This document shows positions 1-9,667 of a stretch of 64,000 bases of DNA, one piece after another. Every line of letters begins with the position of its first letter. Within the stretch, counting starts at the first letter, position 1. The notes under the pieces are model-generated. The model worked only from the letters and a program-made list of their open reading frames with translations, searched no databases and was not told the origin of the DNA. The translations under genes and the position numbers were made by a program. This stretch comes from Charina bottae (taxonomy: Eukaryota; Chordata; Lepidosauria; Squamata; Charinaidae): positions 59,861,501-59,925,500 of the forward strand of contig JALMGJ010000001.1 in the NCBI GenBank assembly GCA_023362775.1, written 5' to 3'.

Positions 1-1257
1 ATGGAATCACCCCACTTTCTGCAACAGGCTATGCTATACTGAATATAGAAGGAGAAGGCTTCCTAACCACAGGAGAAACATTAGGGATGAGGAGACTGAA
101 ATCTTGTGTGTGTAATTAGCACCACGAGTCCTTGGGAAATATGGTAATATAAACATATAGTTAGTAAATACATTATAAAAATTAGATACTCTGCCTGTTA
201 GTAAATTCTTAATAATTAAATTATAAAAATTAGATACTCTGCCTTGAATAATTAGGTTTTTTTTTTAATTTTGCAGAACAGTTATTCTTAGACACATACA
301 ACTCATGTTAAATCTCTGATTTGGAATCTAATTCTGAATGGAGCAACACACAGTTTTCTGCAACACATAGTTTTCTAATGTAGATTCATGGGAAATTGGT
401 TTGACAGAAACTAAGAAGTCAGAAACAGAATGGTATAAATTGACCCCCTGTTCTCCCCCCCCCCCAATTTAAATTGGCAATTAGGGTCCCTTTTCTTTTG
501 CTGGTATGAATTATATTCATTTATCTCATTTTATAATATGCTTCTGATATTAATTTAACCTATAACATATTTATAGAAATACAGAATTCTTGATCTAGTT
601 TTAAAAATCATGAATGATTTCAAGAGGACTTAGAATAATAGTAAAATAATACAATCTAGTTCAAACAGAATACAGATATTAAAGCAGCAGCCAGAATTTA
701 AAACTCCAAGGGGAAATAAAAAAAATCAGGAACTTTAAAATCATGAGCTAACCAAATGACTTTCATCTTTGTTTAAAAAAATACCAGCAATTATGTCTAT
801 GGAGAGAGCTTCTAATTTCAAAAGTAGTGTTGGAAAGAGGATGCATGCAAAGAAGGGTCTCTAAAGAAAATGTTAATTAACTAGTTGGGTTTGTTTGCAG
901 CAAGCCTTCCATTAGCTACCTTGTCCATTTAAAGCATTCCAAATCACATCACTCAATTAACCTCAGCTATTAATAGCCAGACCAGAATGTTGATGAAGGT
1001 GTTTGTGAGCTAGCAAAGACAGTTAGCAGACTGTGTTTAGCTATTGTAGGTATGCATAATGGTCCATCTACCTTAACAATTGATCAGTGTTAATGGTTGT
1101 GGAGGAAAGGAAAAATAGTACAGGAGCAGTTTAAAGCTGAGCAGTCATTCAAGCTGGGTGAGCAAGCTTTTTTAGTGCTAAATAAATGTACAGTCGTCTT
1201 TTATATCTCCCCCTTCTCCCCCCACCCCCCAAATCTGAATTTTTGGGAGATTGTTGT
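1..1257. other. unique AT-rich sequence, no gene seen
   Basis: No coding frame or recognisable mobile element is visible. The stretch is AT-rich, with a short local duplication around 180-245 (a phrase ending in ttagatactctgcc occurs twice) and a C run near 457-466. Positions 890-1075 are listed separately as a possible conserved noncoding block. Confidence 0.5.
890..1075. promoter_or_regulatory. candidate conserved noncoding element
   Basis: This non-repetitive block is rich in homeodomain-like cores (CAATTAAC, CTATTAATAG, CATTAGC) and lacks long homopolymers or transposon marks. Texture of this kind is common in vertebrate conserved noncoding elements. This is an impression from composition only; without alignment to other amniotes it stays a weak call. 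Confidence 0.2.
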
Positions 1258-1980
1258 TGTTGTTCAGTCATTTAGTCATGTCCGACTCTTCTTGACCTCA
1301 TGGACCATAGCACGCCAGGCCTTCCTGTCCTCCACTGTCTCCCGGAGTTGACTCAAATTCATGTTCCTTACATCGGTGATGCTATCTAACCATCTCATCC
1401 TCTGCCGTCCCCTTCTCCTTTTGCCCTCAGTCTTTCCCAGCATCAGGGTCTTTTCCAGTGAGTCCTCTCTTCGCATTTGGTGGCCAAAGTATTTGAGCTT
1501 CAGCTTCAGTATCTGTCCTTCCAATGAGCAGTCAGGGTTGATTTCCTTTAGGATTGACTGGTTTGACCTCCTTGCAGTCCAAGGGACCCTTAGGAGTCTT
1601 CTCCAGCACCACAGTTCGAAAGCATCAATTCTTCGGCGCTCAGCCTTCCTTATGGTCCAACTCTCACAGCCATACATTACTACTGGGAAAACCATAGCTT
1701 TAATTATACCGACCTTTGTCGGCAAGGTGATGTCTCTGCTTTTTAATATGCTGTCTAGGTTTGTCATAGCTTTCCTCCCAAGGAGCAAGCGTCTTTTAAT
1801 TTCATGGCTGCAGTCACCGTCTGCGGTGATCTTGGAGCCCAAGAAAATAAAATCTGTCACTGCTTCCATTTCTTCCCCTTCTATTTGCCAGAAAGTGATG
1901 GGGCCAGATGCCATGATCTGAGTTTTTTTAATGTTGAGTTTCAAGCCAGCTTTTGCACTCTCCTCTTTCACCCTCATTAC
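1258..1980 (-). mobile_element. RTE/BovB LINE, 5'-truncated, minus strand
   Basis: On the minus strand a 233-codon frame (1276-1977) encodes the C-terminal part of a BovB-type RTE reverse transcriptase protein. The characteristic phrases FIFLGSKITADGDC, AMVFPVVMYGCESWTI, ELWCWRRLLRVPWTARRSNQ and YFGHQMRREDSLEKTLMLG appear in order. The 3' end reads gagtcggacatgactaaatgactgaacaacaac on the element strand, the usual BovB tail, and lies at 1258. The catalytic YADD core is absent, so this copy is 5'-truncated and not autonomous. The frame is open over nearly its whole length, which suggests a fairly young insertion. No clear target duplication was found. Confidence 0.93.
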
Positions 1981-2189
1981 GAAAGAGCAAAATCACCTTG
2001 TGATCTCATGTAATAGTAATGAAATGTCATGATTTGGTGAACCTCCATGATTTTGACCACTTTTTAAAGCTCTCACTTTTACTTTTTAATTAATTGGGAG
2101 GGGGTGTACACATGCACTGTTTAGGAGTTTTAGAAAATCCCTGGCATGAGGTGGTACCATGTTGGTGACTCCTAAATTCAACTTTTAAA

Positions 2190-2262
2190 CCGCCCAGAGT
2201 CCCTCCTTGAGGGGGAGATGGGCGGTCATAGACATTTAACAAATAAATAAATAAATAAATAA
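2190..2262 (+). mobile_element. L2-like LINE 3' tail fragment
   Basis: The sequence ccgcccagagtccctcc, then gagatgggcggt, then an (AAAT)n tail matches the 3' end of the longer L2-like copies in this window, such as 59382-59726. Only the last ~70 bases remain. Confidence 0.75.
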
Positions 2263-3658
2263 TATTAATATTCTCTTCGATTAATACTAATATTCCAGCA
2301 AATTGGGAGCTAGTTTTCTTGTGTTATGTTTTAGTCATATAGTACCTTAGACTTAATACTAATTGGGTAAGAGGAAAATATATTGTGTTTTTGTTCATTT
2401 CTATGCAAGGCTAATAGTTTCCAGTTTTTAATATTTCAGTATTTTGTGCTCACTGATTTCTAATCACATCGAACTTCAAAGGGTAGAGGAACATGGGAAC
2501 ATCTTCTGAAGATGAGCTTCATGCATGGTAAATACCTACATAGTTGTAGGAGGAAGAAAGAGATATACGCAACAATTCCATCATAGCTAACACAACAGCA
2601 GAATCTCTTTCATTCAGACCTGTGAGCAGGAATGACCCAAAAGTTATTATAAGGACTGAGCAGTACCACATGCCCATTCTGACCAAGTGATCTGCTGGTT
2701 TCCAGAAAGTTCTGTCCCATGACCCAAAGCAAGTTCTGGTGTCCTCCCTATTGGACATCCAGTCTCAGAAGTTAGTTTGAGCTTGAACCACTGTTTGCAT
2801 TTCCACATCATCCTAAACCACTAAACTGTTGGTAGAAGGATTCTGACAGTCTCATTTTCCTTTAAACCTGGTTCATAGTTGCATATTAATTGAAATTTAA
2901 ACAAACTAGTTTCATTACCCATGGCTTGAAGGTGACTTGTCCAAAGTTAGAGATAAAGCATCTCCTATTCATTCAAAATGAAACTTGGATTTAAGGAAAA
3001 TGAAAAGTAAATGCTTCTCAGTCTATGCGACTCAGAAAGGGGAGTGTGTGAAATCTTGGGTCTATTCCAACGCATGCATGTCATGCCAAGCCACATTTAG
3101 TGTGATCTGCAAACCTGGCCTTTATATTCATACATGAACTTGTTGACATAGATTAGTCATTTAATCTTATCCAACTGTCATTTATTATTTTTCTGATCTA
3201 TATACACATACATTTTTGAGTAAATGAGTCAGCACACTATGACACACGCATTCCAGAAAGATCAGTTTATAAAATCAGACTTTTTTTCTATGCTATTAAT
3301 AGACATTGGCTCTTAACTGCAAGTGATTTACTTTTCTTTCCTTTTTTCTTTTTGGTTATCATAATTGTAATATAAGAGCACATTTGCTATAAATGTATCA
3401 GCAGAAATCTTTAATTAATAACAACATTCATTCATACCTGGTGGATTCCTGCATTTAGATGAGGTAAAAGGCAGCCATTAAATTGAAGTAGGAAGCTCAT
3501 TAAGGAAAACAGCTTTATTTCTGTAGCCTGAATTTACTGATGTGAGGTGCACATTTACTTTCTCAATTTAGTTCCTAGAGATATGACCAAAACATGCTGC
3601 CTTTGCCTCAGTACCCATTCCTTTCCAGTAATATTATATCCAAAACTCTGGATGTATG
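2263..3658. other. unique sequence, no gene seen
   Basis: AT-rich non-repetitive DNA. A 79-codon minus-strand frame at 2519-2758 has hydrophobic stretches but no recognisable family, conserved start or splice context, so I do not call it a gene. Positions 3365-3600 contain AT-rich homeobox-like motifs and could be a weak conserved noncoding block. Confidence 0.4.
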
Positions 3659-3660
3659 TA

Positions 3661-4895
3661 CAGGTAGTCCTTGTTTAGCTACCACAATTGGGACCGGCAA
3701 CTTGGTCGTGAAGCAAAGCGGTCACTAAGTGAAACCATGACTGTGCTTATGATCTTACTTCAGCTTTCCTTTGCTTTACAGGCCTGGATTGATTGTAAAG
3801 TTACTTTTTCATCACCACTGTAACTGCGAACAGTTTGTTTGTTTGTTTGTTTATTTATTTATTTATTTATTTTACAAATTTATTCCCCGCCCATCTCCCA
3901 TGCAAGGGACTCTGGGTGGGTTACAATAAATAAAATTTAAAAACTATACAAAATATCTCACAAACATAAATAAATAAAATAAAATCCAAGATGGATTAGG
4001 ACCCGCAGAATGGATCATGGGGCTACGGGGCCAGCCAACCCCAGGAGGCACTACCACCTCCTTCGTCCCAGGCCAGGCGGCAGAGCCAGGTCTTAAGGGC
4101 CTTCCGAAAGGCCAGGAGTAAAGGGGCCAGTCTCACCTCCGGGGGCAGGATATTCCATAAGGCGGGCGCTATCGCAGAGAAGGCACGCCTCCTGGACCCC
4201 GCTAGATGGAATTCTCTTGTTGAGGGGGTCCGAAGCATGCCCTCTCTGCATGCACGGGTGGGGCGGGCCGACGTTATCGGGACGAGACGGTCCCTCAGGT
4301 ACCCTGGCCCCATGCCATGTAGGGCTTTAAAGGTAATCACCAACACCTTGAATTGGACCCGGAAGCAAACTGGCACCCAATGCAGCTCGCGCAGCAGTGG
4401 TGTCACATGTGCCGATCTCCTGGCACCCATAACTGCTCGCGCCGCCGCATTCTGCACCAGCTGAAGCTTCCGGATACTCCTCAAGGGTAGCCCCATGTAG
4501 AGCGCATTACAATAGTCTATACGGGAGATGACAAGGGCGTGAGTGATTGTTCGGAGGGCCTCCCGATCCAGGAAAGGGCGTAACTGGCGCACAACTCGAA
4601 GTTGTGCAAAGGCCCTCATGGCCACGACTGCCACCTGCTCTTTGAGCAGGAGTCACGAGTCCAGGAGGACCCCCAGATTCCGCACTGGATCCGACGGGGG
4701 TAGTGCAACCCCCCCCAGAACCAAAGATGACAACTTCCCGGATCCAGGGGGGCCATCAATCCACAGCCACTCCGTCTTACCAGGGTTCAGTTGAAGCCTG
4801 TTGTTCCCCATCCAGACCCCCACAGCCTCCAGGCACTGAGATAAGGCATTGACCGCAGTTGCTGTATGAGGCAGTCACTAAGCGGGGACTACCTG
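3661..4895. mobile_element. Tigger/mariner-like DNA transposon, split by an L2 insertion
   Basis: The ends are inverted: caggtagtcc at 3661 and ggactacctg ending at 4895, each flanked by TA (3659-3660 and 4896-4897), as expected for Tc1/mariner-type insertion. Internal text such as gtcactaagtgaa near the left end and gtcactaagcgg near the right end also mirrors itself. No transposase frame is visible, so it is non-autonomous. The middle (about 3838-4845) is an L2-like LINE that inserted later. The superfamily assignment rests on TIR style and TA duplication. Confidence 0.65.
3838..4845 (-). mobile_element. L2-like LINE, C-terminal ORF plus 3' tail, minus strand
   Basis: Read on the minus strand, the element has coding sequence (4634-4023, with an extension to about 4840 after a stop) and then a 3' UTR ending gagatgggcgg...(AAATA)n at 3838. 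The protein contains the L2-clade C-terminal signature: ITHALVISRIDYCNALYMGL, KLQLVQNAAARAV, LRELHWVPVCFRVQFK, APALWNILPPEVR. An upstream stretch ending NLGVLLDS then a stop then LLLKEQ is the expected preceding region. Reverse transcriptase motifs farther upstream are missing, so the copy is 5'-truncated. It sits inside the Tigger-like element and is therefore the younger of the two. The (TTTG)/(TTTA) run at 3838-3872 is its tail. Confidence 0.88.
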
Positions 4896-5013
4896 TATAT
4901 TCTTTCCTTTGTCTGCTTAATTTTCTCACCACACTAATTTTAAGGGTTAGATGCAAGATACTGACTTATTTTACACAATTTGTTGCCATTTTATAATAAT
5001 GGATGGCATCCCT

Positions 5014-5090
5014 TAGTTAGCTGATATCAAAAAGCTAAGCAGGATCAGACTTGATTAGCACTTGGATGGATCTCCCTACCTTGGAAGGCT
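5014..5090 (+). mobile_element. 5S rRNA-derived SINE remnant
   Basis: The phrases aaagctaagcaggatcag, gattagcacttggatgga resemble the internal-promoter half of vertebrate 5S rRNA (AAGCTAAGCAGGGTCGG...GGTTAGTACTTGGATGGGAGACC). The similarity covers about 60 bases and is decayed, so this is not a functional 5S gene. A 5S-derived SINE is the likeliest source. Confidence 0.6.
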
Positions 5091-5644
5091 AAGCTGGCAT
5101 CCTCTGCTGATGTTCCGCCAACAGCCAAGATCTTTCTTTTCAGGAAGGCATTCTTTCCTCAGGCATTGCAAATTATAGATGATGCGATCTCTTTTCTCAG
5201 CCTTCCTTATAATTACTGGGTACTTTTGTCATTGTTTTCTTTTAGCAGTGTTAGCATTCTCTTTGGTTTTTGTTCTTTAAGCATAAAGTGTGTCCTACTT
5301 TAAATGTTGCTAACCACTCTGCATAACACAAATGCAGTTGAGGGGCAGGGCAAAAAACTTTATAAAAACATGTAAATATAAATAATGTTTTGGTTCTCTT
5401 TAGTCTGTCGTCACTTGACCAGGATCCTGGTCAAGCAAAGGTCTCCTTCACGTCCTAAAGTGTCTTCTGAGTGTTGTGAGCAACTTCTAAACGTGCCCAT
5501 CAGCCTTTGCTTGTTGCAATATATGTTCCTGAATTAATGGTTCACTTTCATTCTGAGACAGAGATTTTGGGATGGGCTTTTGACAAGCCCAAAGGGAAAG
5601 TTCATTTCCACTGCCTGCTGAGTTCACTTGAGGCACATCTTTAG
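5091..5644. other. unique sequence, no gene seen
   Basis: AT-rich DNA with no coding frame or recognisable repeat, apart from a tandem echo of tcctggtcaagc around 5420-5437. Confidence 0.4.
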
Positions 5645-5914
5645 AGGTTCGAGACCTGAGCACCGTGTGACGGAGTGAGCTCCCGCACTAGCCCCAGCTC
5701 TTGCCAACCTAGCAATTTGAAAGCATGCAAATGCAAGTAGATGAATAGGTACCACTTCGGTGGGTAGGTAACAACGTTCCGCGCGCGTCATGCCGGCCAC
5801 ATGACTGCGGAAGCGTCTTCGGACAACGCTGGCTCTTTGGCTAACAAACGGAGATGAGCCTAGAGTCGGACACGACTGCACAAATGTGCGGGGGGAACCT
5901 TTACCTTTACCTTA
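5645..5914 (+). mobile_element. Sauria-type tRNA SINE, head truncated
   Basis: It starts with the B-box-like ggttcgagacc of the tRNA-derived head, followed by the conserved body (gagtgagctcccgcac, ccaacctagcaattt, gccggccacatgac, aacaaacggagatgagc). It ends with gagtcggacacgact, which matches the BovB 3' end, and then the (CTTTAC)n tail. The A box is missing, so the copy is 5'-truncated by about 55 bases compared with the minus-strand copy at 59727-60058. Confidence 0.92.
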
Positions 5915-7073
5915 CTTCTGAGTAAAGTCATACTGTATCAGCAGAAGTACATTCACTTTTGACTTAGGGCTTAACTGTACTGCCTGGTTGCTCCGTTGCC
6001 AGAACAGGACACTAACCATTTGGAGGGCAAAAACAATGTTTACCTTTATTCCATCTTTCCCATCACAAGTTCAACCTCACATTTCTTGCTGTAGTTTGAA
6101 AATAATCATCTCCTCTTATATCATTTCAGTGCTAGCTCGAGCAGTTCATTGGCTACTGTGCAGATGAAGAAATGCCCCTTCAGCTGAGCCACGTGAATTA
6201 GCTCTAATATCTTTTAGACCTTTCCCTTACCCTGATTGTTACAATAGCATGGTCAGTATAACTAGTCTTGTAACTGACACATTGCTGGTTTGAAGATCAG
6301 CAGAAACTTATTTTAAATTATGTTTCTTTCCAAGCTTCCTACCTCTCCCTGTGCTTTTTTTTTTATAAGTGCAGTTTTACCGTTTCACTGTTTTGCCTGT
6401 CACCTGAGATAGAAGGGTTTTACCTTCAGCTCTGGGAAGGCACAGCAACAAGGGAATTGTCCATTGGGAGCCAGCTGGAGAATTCTGGGAGTTGAAGTCC
6501 ACACATCTTAAAGTTGCTGAGGTTGAGAAACACTGGTCTAGACTGAATACCTTGCAAGCTTTTGCCAAAGTGACTCTACGCGGATTTTTAAAGCTGATTT
6601 AGAGTCAAGCCAGCATGAGCACAGGACAGAAGTGTGGATATGTTTTTAGACTGACAAAGACTGTGTAGTGGCAGCTTAAATAAAACAACAAAACACCAAA
6701 GATTTGCCTTAATGGGCTAGGTAGAAATAAGCATTTTTTAAAATCAAAGCAGTCACTCTCTTCAGTGGGATTTACTCAGAAGTAAATGTTTACAGACACC
6801 TCTAATATAATTGGTATTTTTATGGAAGGAAGATAAGATTTAGCTACTGTTTGTAAATGAAATATTTTTGCCAAATAATTAATACTTATATTGAATCTCA
6901 TAAACATAAAGGAGAAAACATCTAGATAATAAAAATAATATTCAAAATATTAAATGCTACCTTGGCTCAGTCCTTCACAAATGAATTGTGCTTTAGGCAG
7001 TATCCCTAGTGGTTAGATGTCAGAAAAACCTAACTCAGAACCATTAAGAGGTAGGCAGCATACAAGTTTAATA
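5915..7073. other. mostly unique sequence
   Basis: No gene is seen. The only recognised item is the MITE half at 6470-6535. The remainder is AT-rich non-repetitive DNA. Confidence 0.4.
6470..6535. mobile_element. hAT-like fold-back MITE, right half
   Basis: The sequence ggagaattctgggagttgaagtcc followed by acatcttaaagttgctgaggttgagaaacactg is the right arm of the palindromic MITE seen complete at 40132-40273. It is followed by gtctagac (6536-6543), a CTAG-centred octamer like the target duplications of the other copies. The left arm is not recognisable. Confidence 0.6.
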
Positions 7074-7074
7074 A

Positions 7075-7119
<45 letters not shown>
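7074..7119. repeat. (ATT)n microsatellite
   Basis: About 15 uninterrupted ATT triplets. They abut the minus-strand LINE fragment at 7120-7464 and could be its 3' tail. Confidence 0.95.
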
Positions 7120-7121
<2 letters not shown>

Positions 7122-7464
7122 CAATGTGAAATCACAGCTGCCAGTTCTTTAGCTGGTGTTGGCCTTCATTTGCATTGAGTTCTTCCCAAGAACCTAGGAT
7201 GTCGTAATGTATTGGCACAGTATATGTTCGGATCCAAGTAGTGTGGCCTTTTGTAATTGACAGATGAAAATTTTGTCAATGTGCAGATTTTCTAAGTGCC
7301 GTCCAAGGCTTTTGCGGATGGTATCCAGTGTACTAGTAACCACTGGGACCACCACTGCCAGTTTATGCCATAATCTTTCAACTTTGATCTTCAGATCTTG
7401 ATACTTTGTGATCTTCTCCAATTCTTTGTCTTCTATTCTACTATCTCCTGGTATTGCCACATCA
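7120..7464 (-). mobile_element. LINE C-terminal domain fragment bounded by (ATT)n
   Basis: The minus-strand frame at 7460-7194 reads VAIPGDSRIEDKELEKITKY, then QDLKIKVERLW, then VVPVV and LLGSEHILCQYI. This pattern (D-A-I-P-G-D, K-E-x-E-K, K-Y-x-D-L-K, R-L-W, V-P-V-V) is known as a C-terminal domain of widespread metazoan non-LTR retrotransposons. I am not sure of the clade. The fragment has (ATT)n on both sides, the left one at its 3' end, and the upstream reverse transcriptase is absent. Confidence 0.65.
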
Positions 7465-7506
<42 letters not shown>

Positions 7507-7512
7507 TATTAT
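7465..7512. repeat. (ATT)n microsatellite
   Basis: A second run of about 15 ATT triplets immediately beyond the 5' end of the minus-strand LINE fragment. Its presence on that side is unexpected for a simple 3' tail. Confidence 0.95.
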
Positions 7513-9081
7513 TTCACTCTTAGAATGTCATTGTCATCAGTCTTCTTGGAGAAGATAGAGTATATTAGAGTTTGTTTAGAGGAACAAATATACTAATAAT
7601 AGTATATTATAATATAATATACTCTAATATACTAGTGATGGCAGAAAGGGAAGCTGGCTTTTAATATGCCCTCATGCTGAATGCCACTTCTAATGTCATC
7701 GACCCCAAATTCTCTCTAAAGGACTTCAGTAACCTAGCCTACATCCATTTTAAATGTAATATTTTTCATTTTTTCAAAAAAGACCCTTAGAATCACATTG
7801 CAGGATTAAAGGGTATATTGTAATTATCAATATCAATAGCAATAAAAGTTTATTAAAGGTCATTAAAATGAAAGGGGATGGCTATAGATCCCATCAATCT
7901 GAACTGACTCCCTCCTCTGGTGTTAATTAGAAATCTCAGATAATGGTTATATGGGGGAGTAGTGGGGAAATTTAATTACGAAAGTTTAATGGGCCACTAT
8001 CTACTTCCTGCCAGATTAAAAACTGATGATTTATGCTATTTTTGATTCTATTCTGGGATGTTTTTAAAAAAAATGTTGCAGAATGCAAAAGAACACAAAT
8101 ATTAGGTAAAATGTTTTGTTTCTAAGATAAAAGCAAACACAGGGACATGCAGAATAGAAACCAAATTCCTGATCAAAGGCAGAAGAAACTCCTGGCAGTA
8201 AGCAATAAGCTTTTATCAAAGTCCGGTGGTGCTCTCAGGAAAAGACTATGGGGCGGCGGTCCGCACCATGAGCAAGACACAACCTGGATCAATTCCCATT
8301 TACAGTGGGCAGATCCCCCTAAAGACCACAACATCCAGATTCTAAAATGACCCCACTGCCCAAAGGTCTGTTTTTTTCACATCCCCATTGACTGTGAAAT
8401 GAACAGCCATTGACAGTTGGCCTGTCCCTTCTTTATTCCATTGCTTCTTAGAAATTTTAAGAGTATTTTATATTGGGGCTTGTAGAACCAGCAGCAGCAC
8501 AAGAGCAACTTCAGGAGACCACAGCATATAATTTTGCAAATACACACATAAACAAATTTGTGCCTGTCTCAATTTCTACCTGCACGTCCCCTAAAAAGAT
8601 GCTTCAGAATTTTAAGGAGGCTCTTTGGAAAACTGAATGATGTTGCCAGATGGGGTTGGTATTAGACAATATACCTCTTTTTATTTGTTTTGTCCATAAT
8701 GTAAAAAAAAAGTTTGTTAGGAAAATGTATTTTGTTTCAATGCAGTCTGATATTATCTGCAAGATGTATGTGTATATATTTCTCCTCAACCTAACTTCCT
8801 ATATAGACCCCAAATGTGGCAATATGTTGCTTACAGAGGGAAGCACTGAATTCACTGAATGCAAAAAATAATTTGTTTATATATCTGAATTAGCTGGGTT
8901 TTTTAAAATTCAGACTGTGCTATTAAAATTGTCTATAAAGAAAGCCTGAACATTACAGAAAGTCTGGATACTTCAGATTGTGTTAACATTTCTGAAAGTT
9001 TCAATATATATGAAAAGTCAAAAGATAGCTATTCATATTTTCAAGACATTACAGAAGAGAGGAATGAGAAACACTCATTTG
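7513..9081. other. unique AT-rich sequence, no gene seen
   Basis: It contains a short inverted repeat (agtatattagag near 7559 and ctctaatatact near 7621). Otherwise it is non-repetitive with only short chance frames. Confidence 0.4.
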
Positions 9082-9092
9082 ATTTCATTTTA

Positions 9093-9656
9093 CCAATAGA
9101 AGAGAATATCAGGGTTGAACTGTGGAGTCCTTGGTGCTCTCTGAGCTTGGTTGTTTGCTTGTAGACGTTTCATTACCCGACTAGGCAATATCATCAGTGC
9201 GAGGGAGAGGGGGGTTTGCTCCTTGTTTATATACAGTAGTTTGCCTGCCAGTGTTTGGGGGGTGGGGGTTCTCCTTGATAGTTCCTTGATTAAGATATTG
9301 TTTCTGCTTGATTGTTTGTCTGGTGTTAATCCCTGCTTATCTGGATGTTGGTTGCTGGAGAGGATGTGTTCTGGTCTTTTTGTTTCCTTCTTAGCTTTTT
9401 TATTGTCTCTTTTGAATGGTGTGTAAATGTGGTTTATTTCTATGTGTCACCAGACAAACAATCAAGCAGAAAACAATACCCTAATCAAGGAACTACCAAG
9501 GAGAAAACCACACCCTCACCAACACTGGTAGGACAAGCTACTGTATATAACACAGGGAGCAAACCCCACACTCACTAGCACTGATGATGTTACCTAGTCG
9601 GGTAATTAAATGTCTGAAAGCAAACAACCAAGCTCAGAGAGCACCAAGGACTCACA
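9093..9656 (-). mobile_element. Penelope-like fold-back insertion, 3'-terminal sequences in both orientations
   Basis: The left arm (about 9121-9328) and right arm (about 9451-9656) are inverted copies of the same Penelope-like 3' end: tccttggtgctctctgagctt, gacgtttcattacc and gactaggcaatatcatcagtgc on the left mirror the right. The loop (9329-9450) continues the minus-strand copy into the C-terminal coding region: translated on the minus strand it resembles the end of the Penelope ORF at 42105-42971. An 11-bp direct repeat atttcatttta flanks the insert (9082-9092 and 9657-9667). All frames are broken, so this is a dead copy. Inverted partial copies are a known peculiarity of Penelope-like elements. 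Confidence 0.82.
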
Positions 9657-9667
9657 ATTTCATTTTA

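Noticed and set aside
2519..2758. 79-codon minus-strand frame with hydrophobic segments
   Set aside because: No family resemblance, no splice or promoter context, and similar frames occur by chance at this length.
5014..5090. Functional 5S rRNA gene
   Set aside because: Only about half of the 5S sequence is recognisable and it is diverged, so a SINE remnant is more likely.
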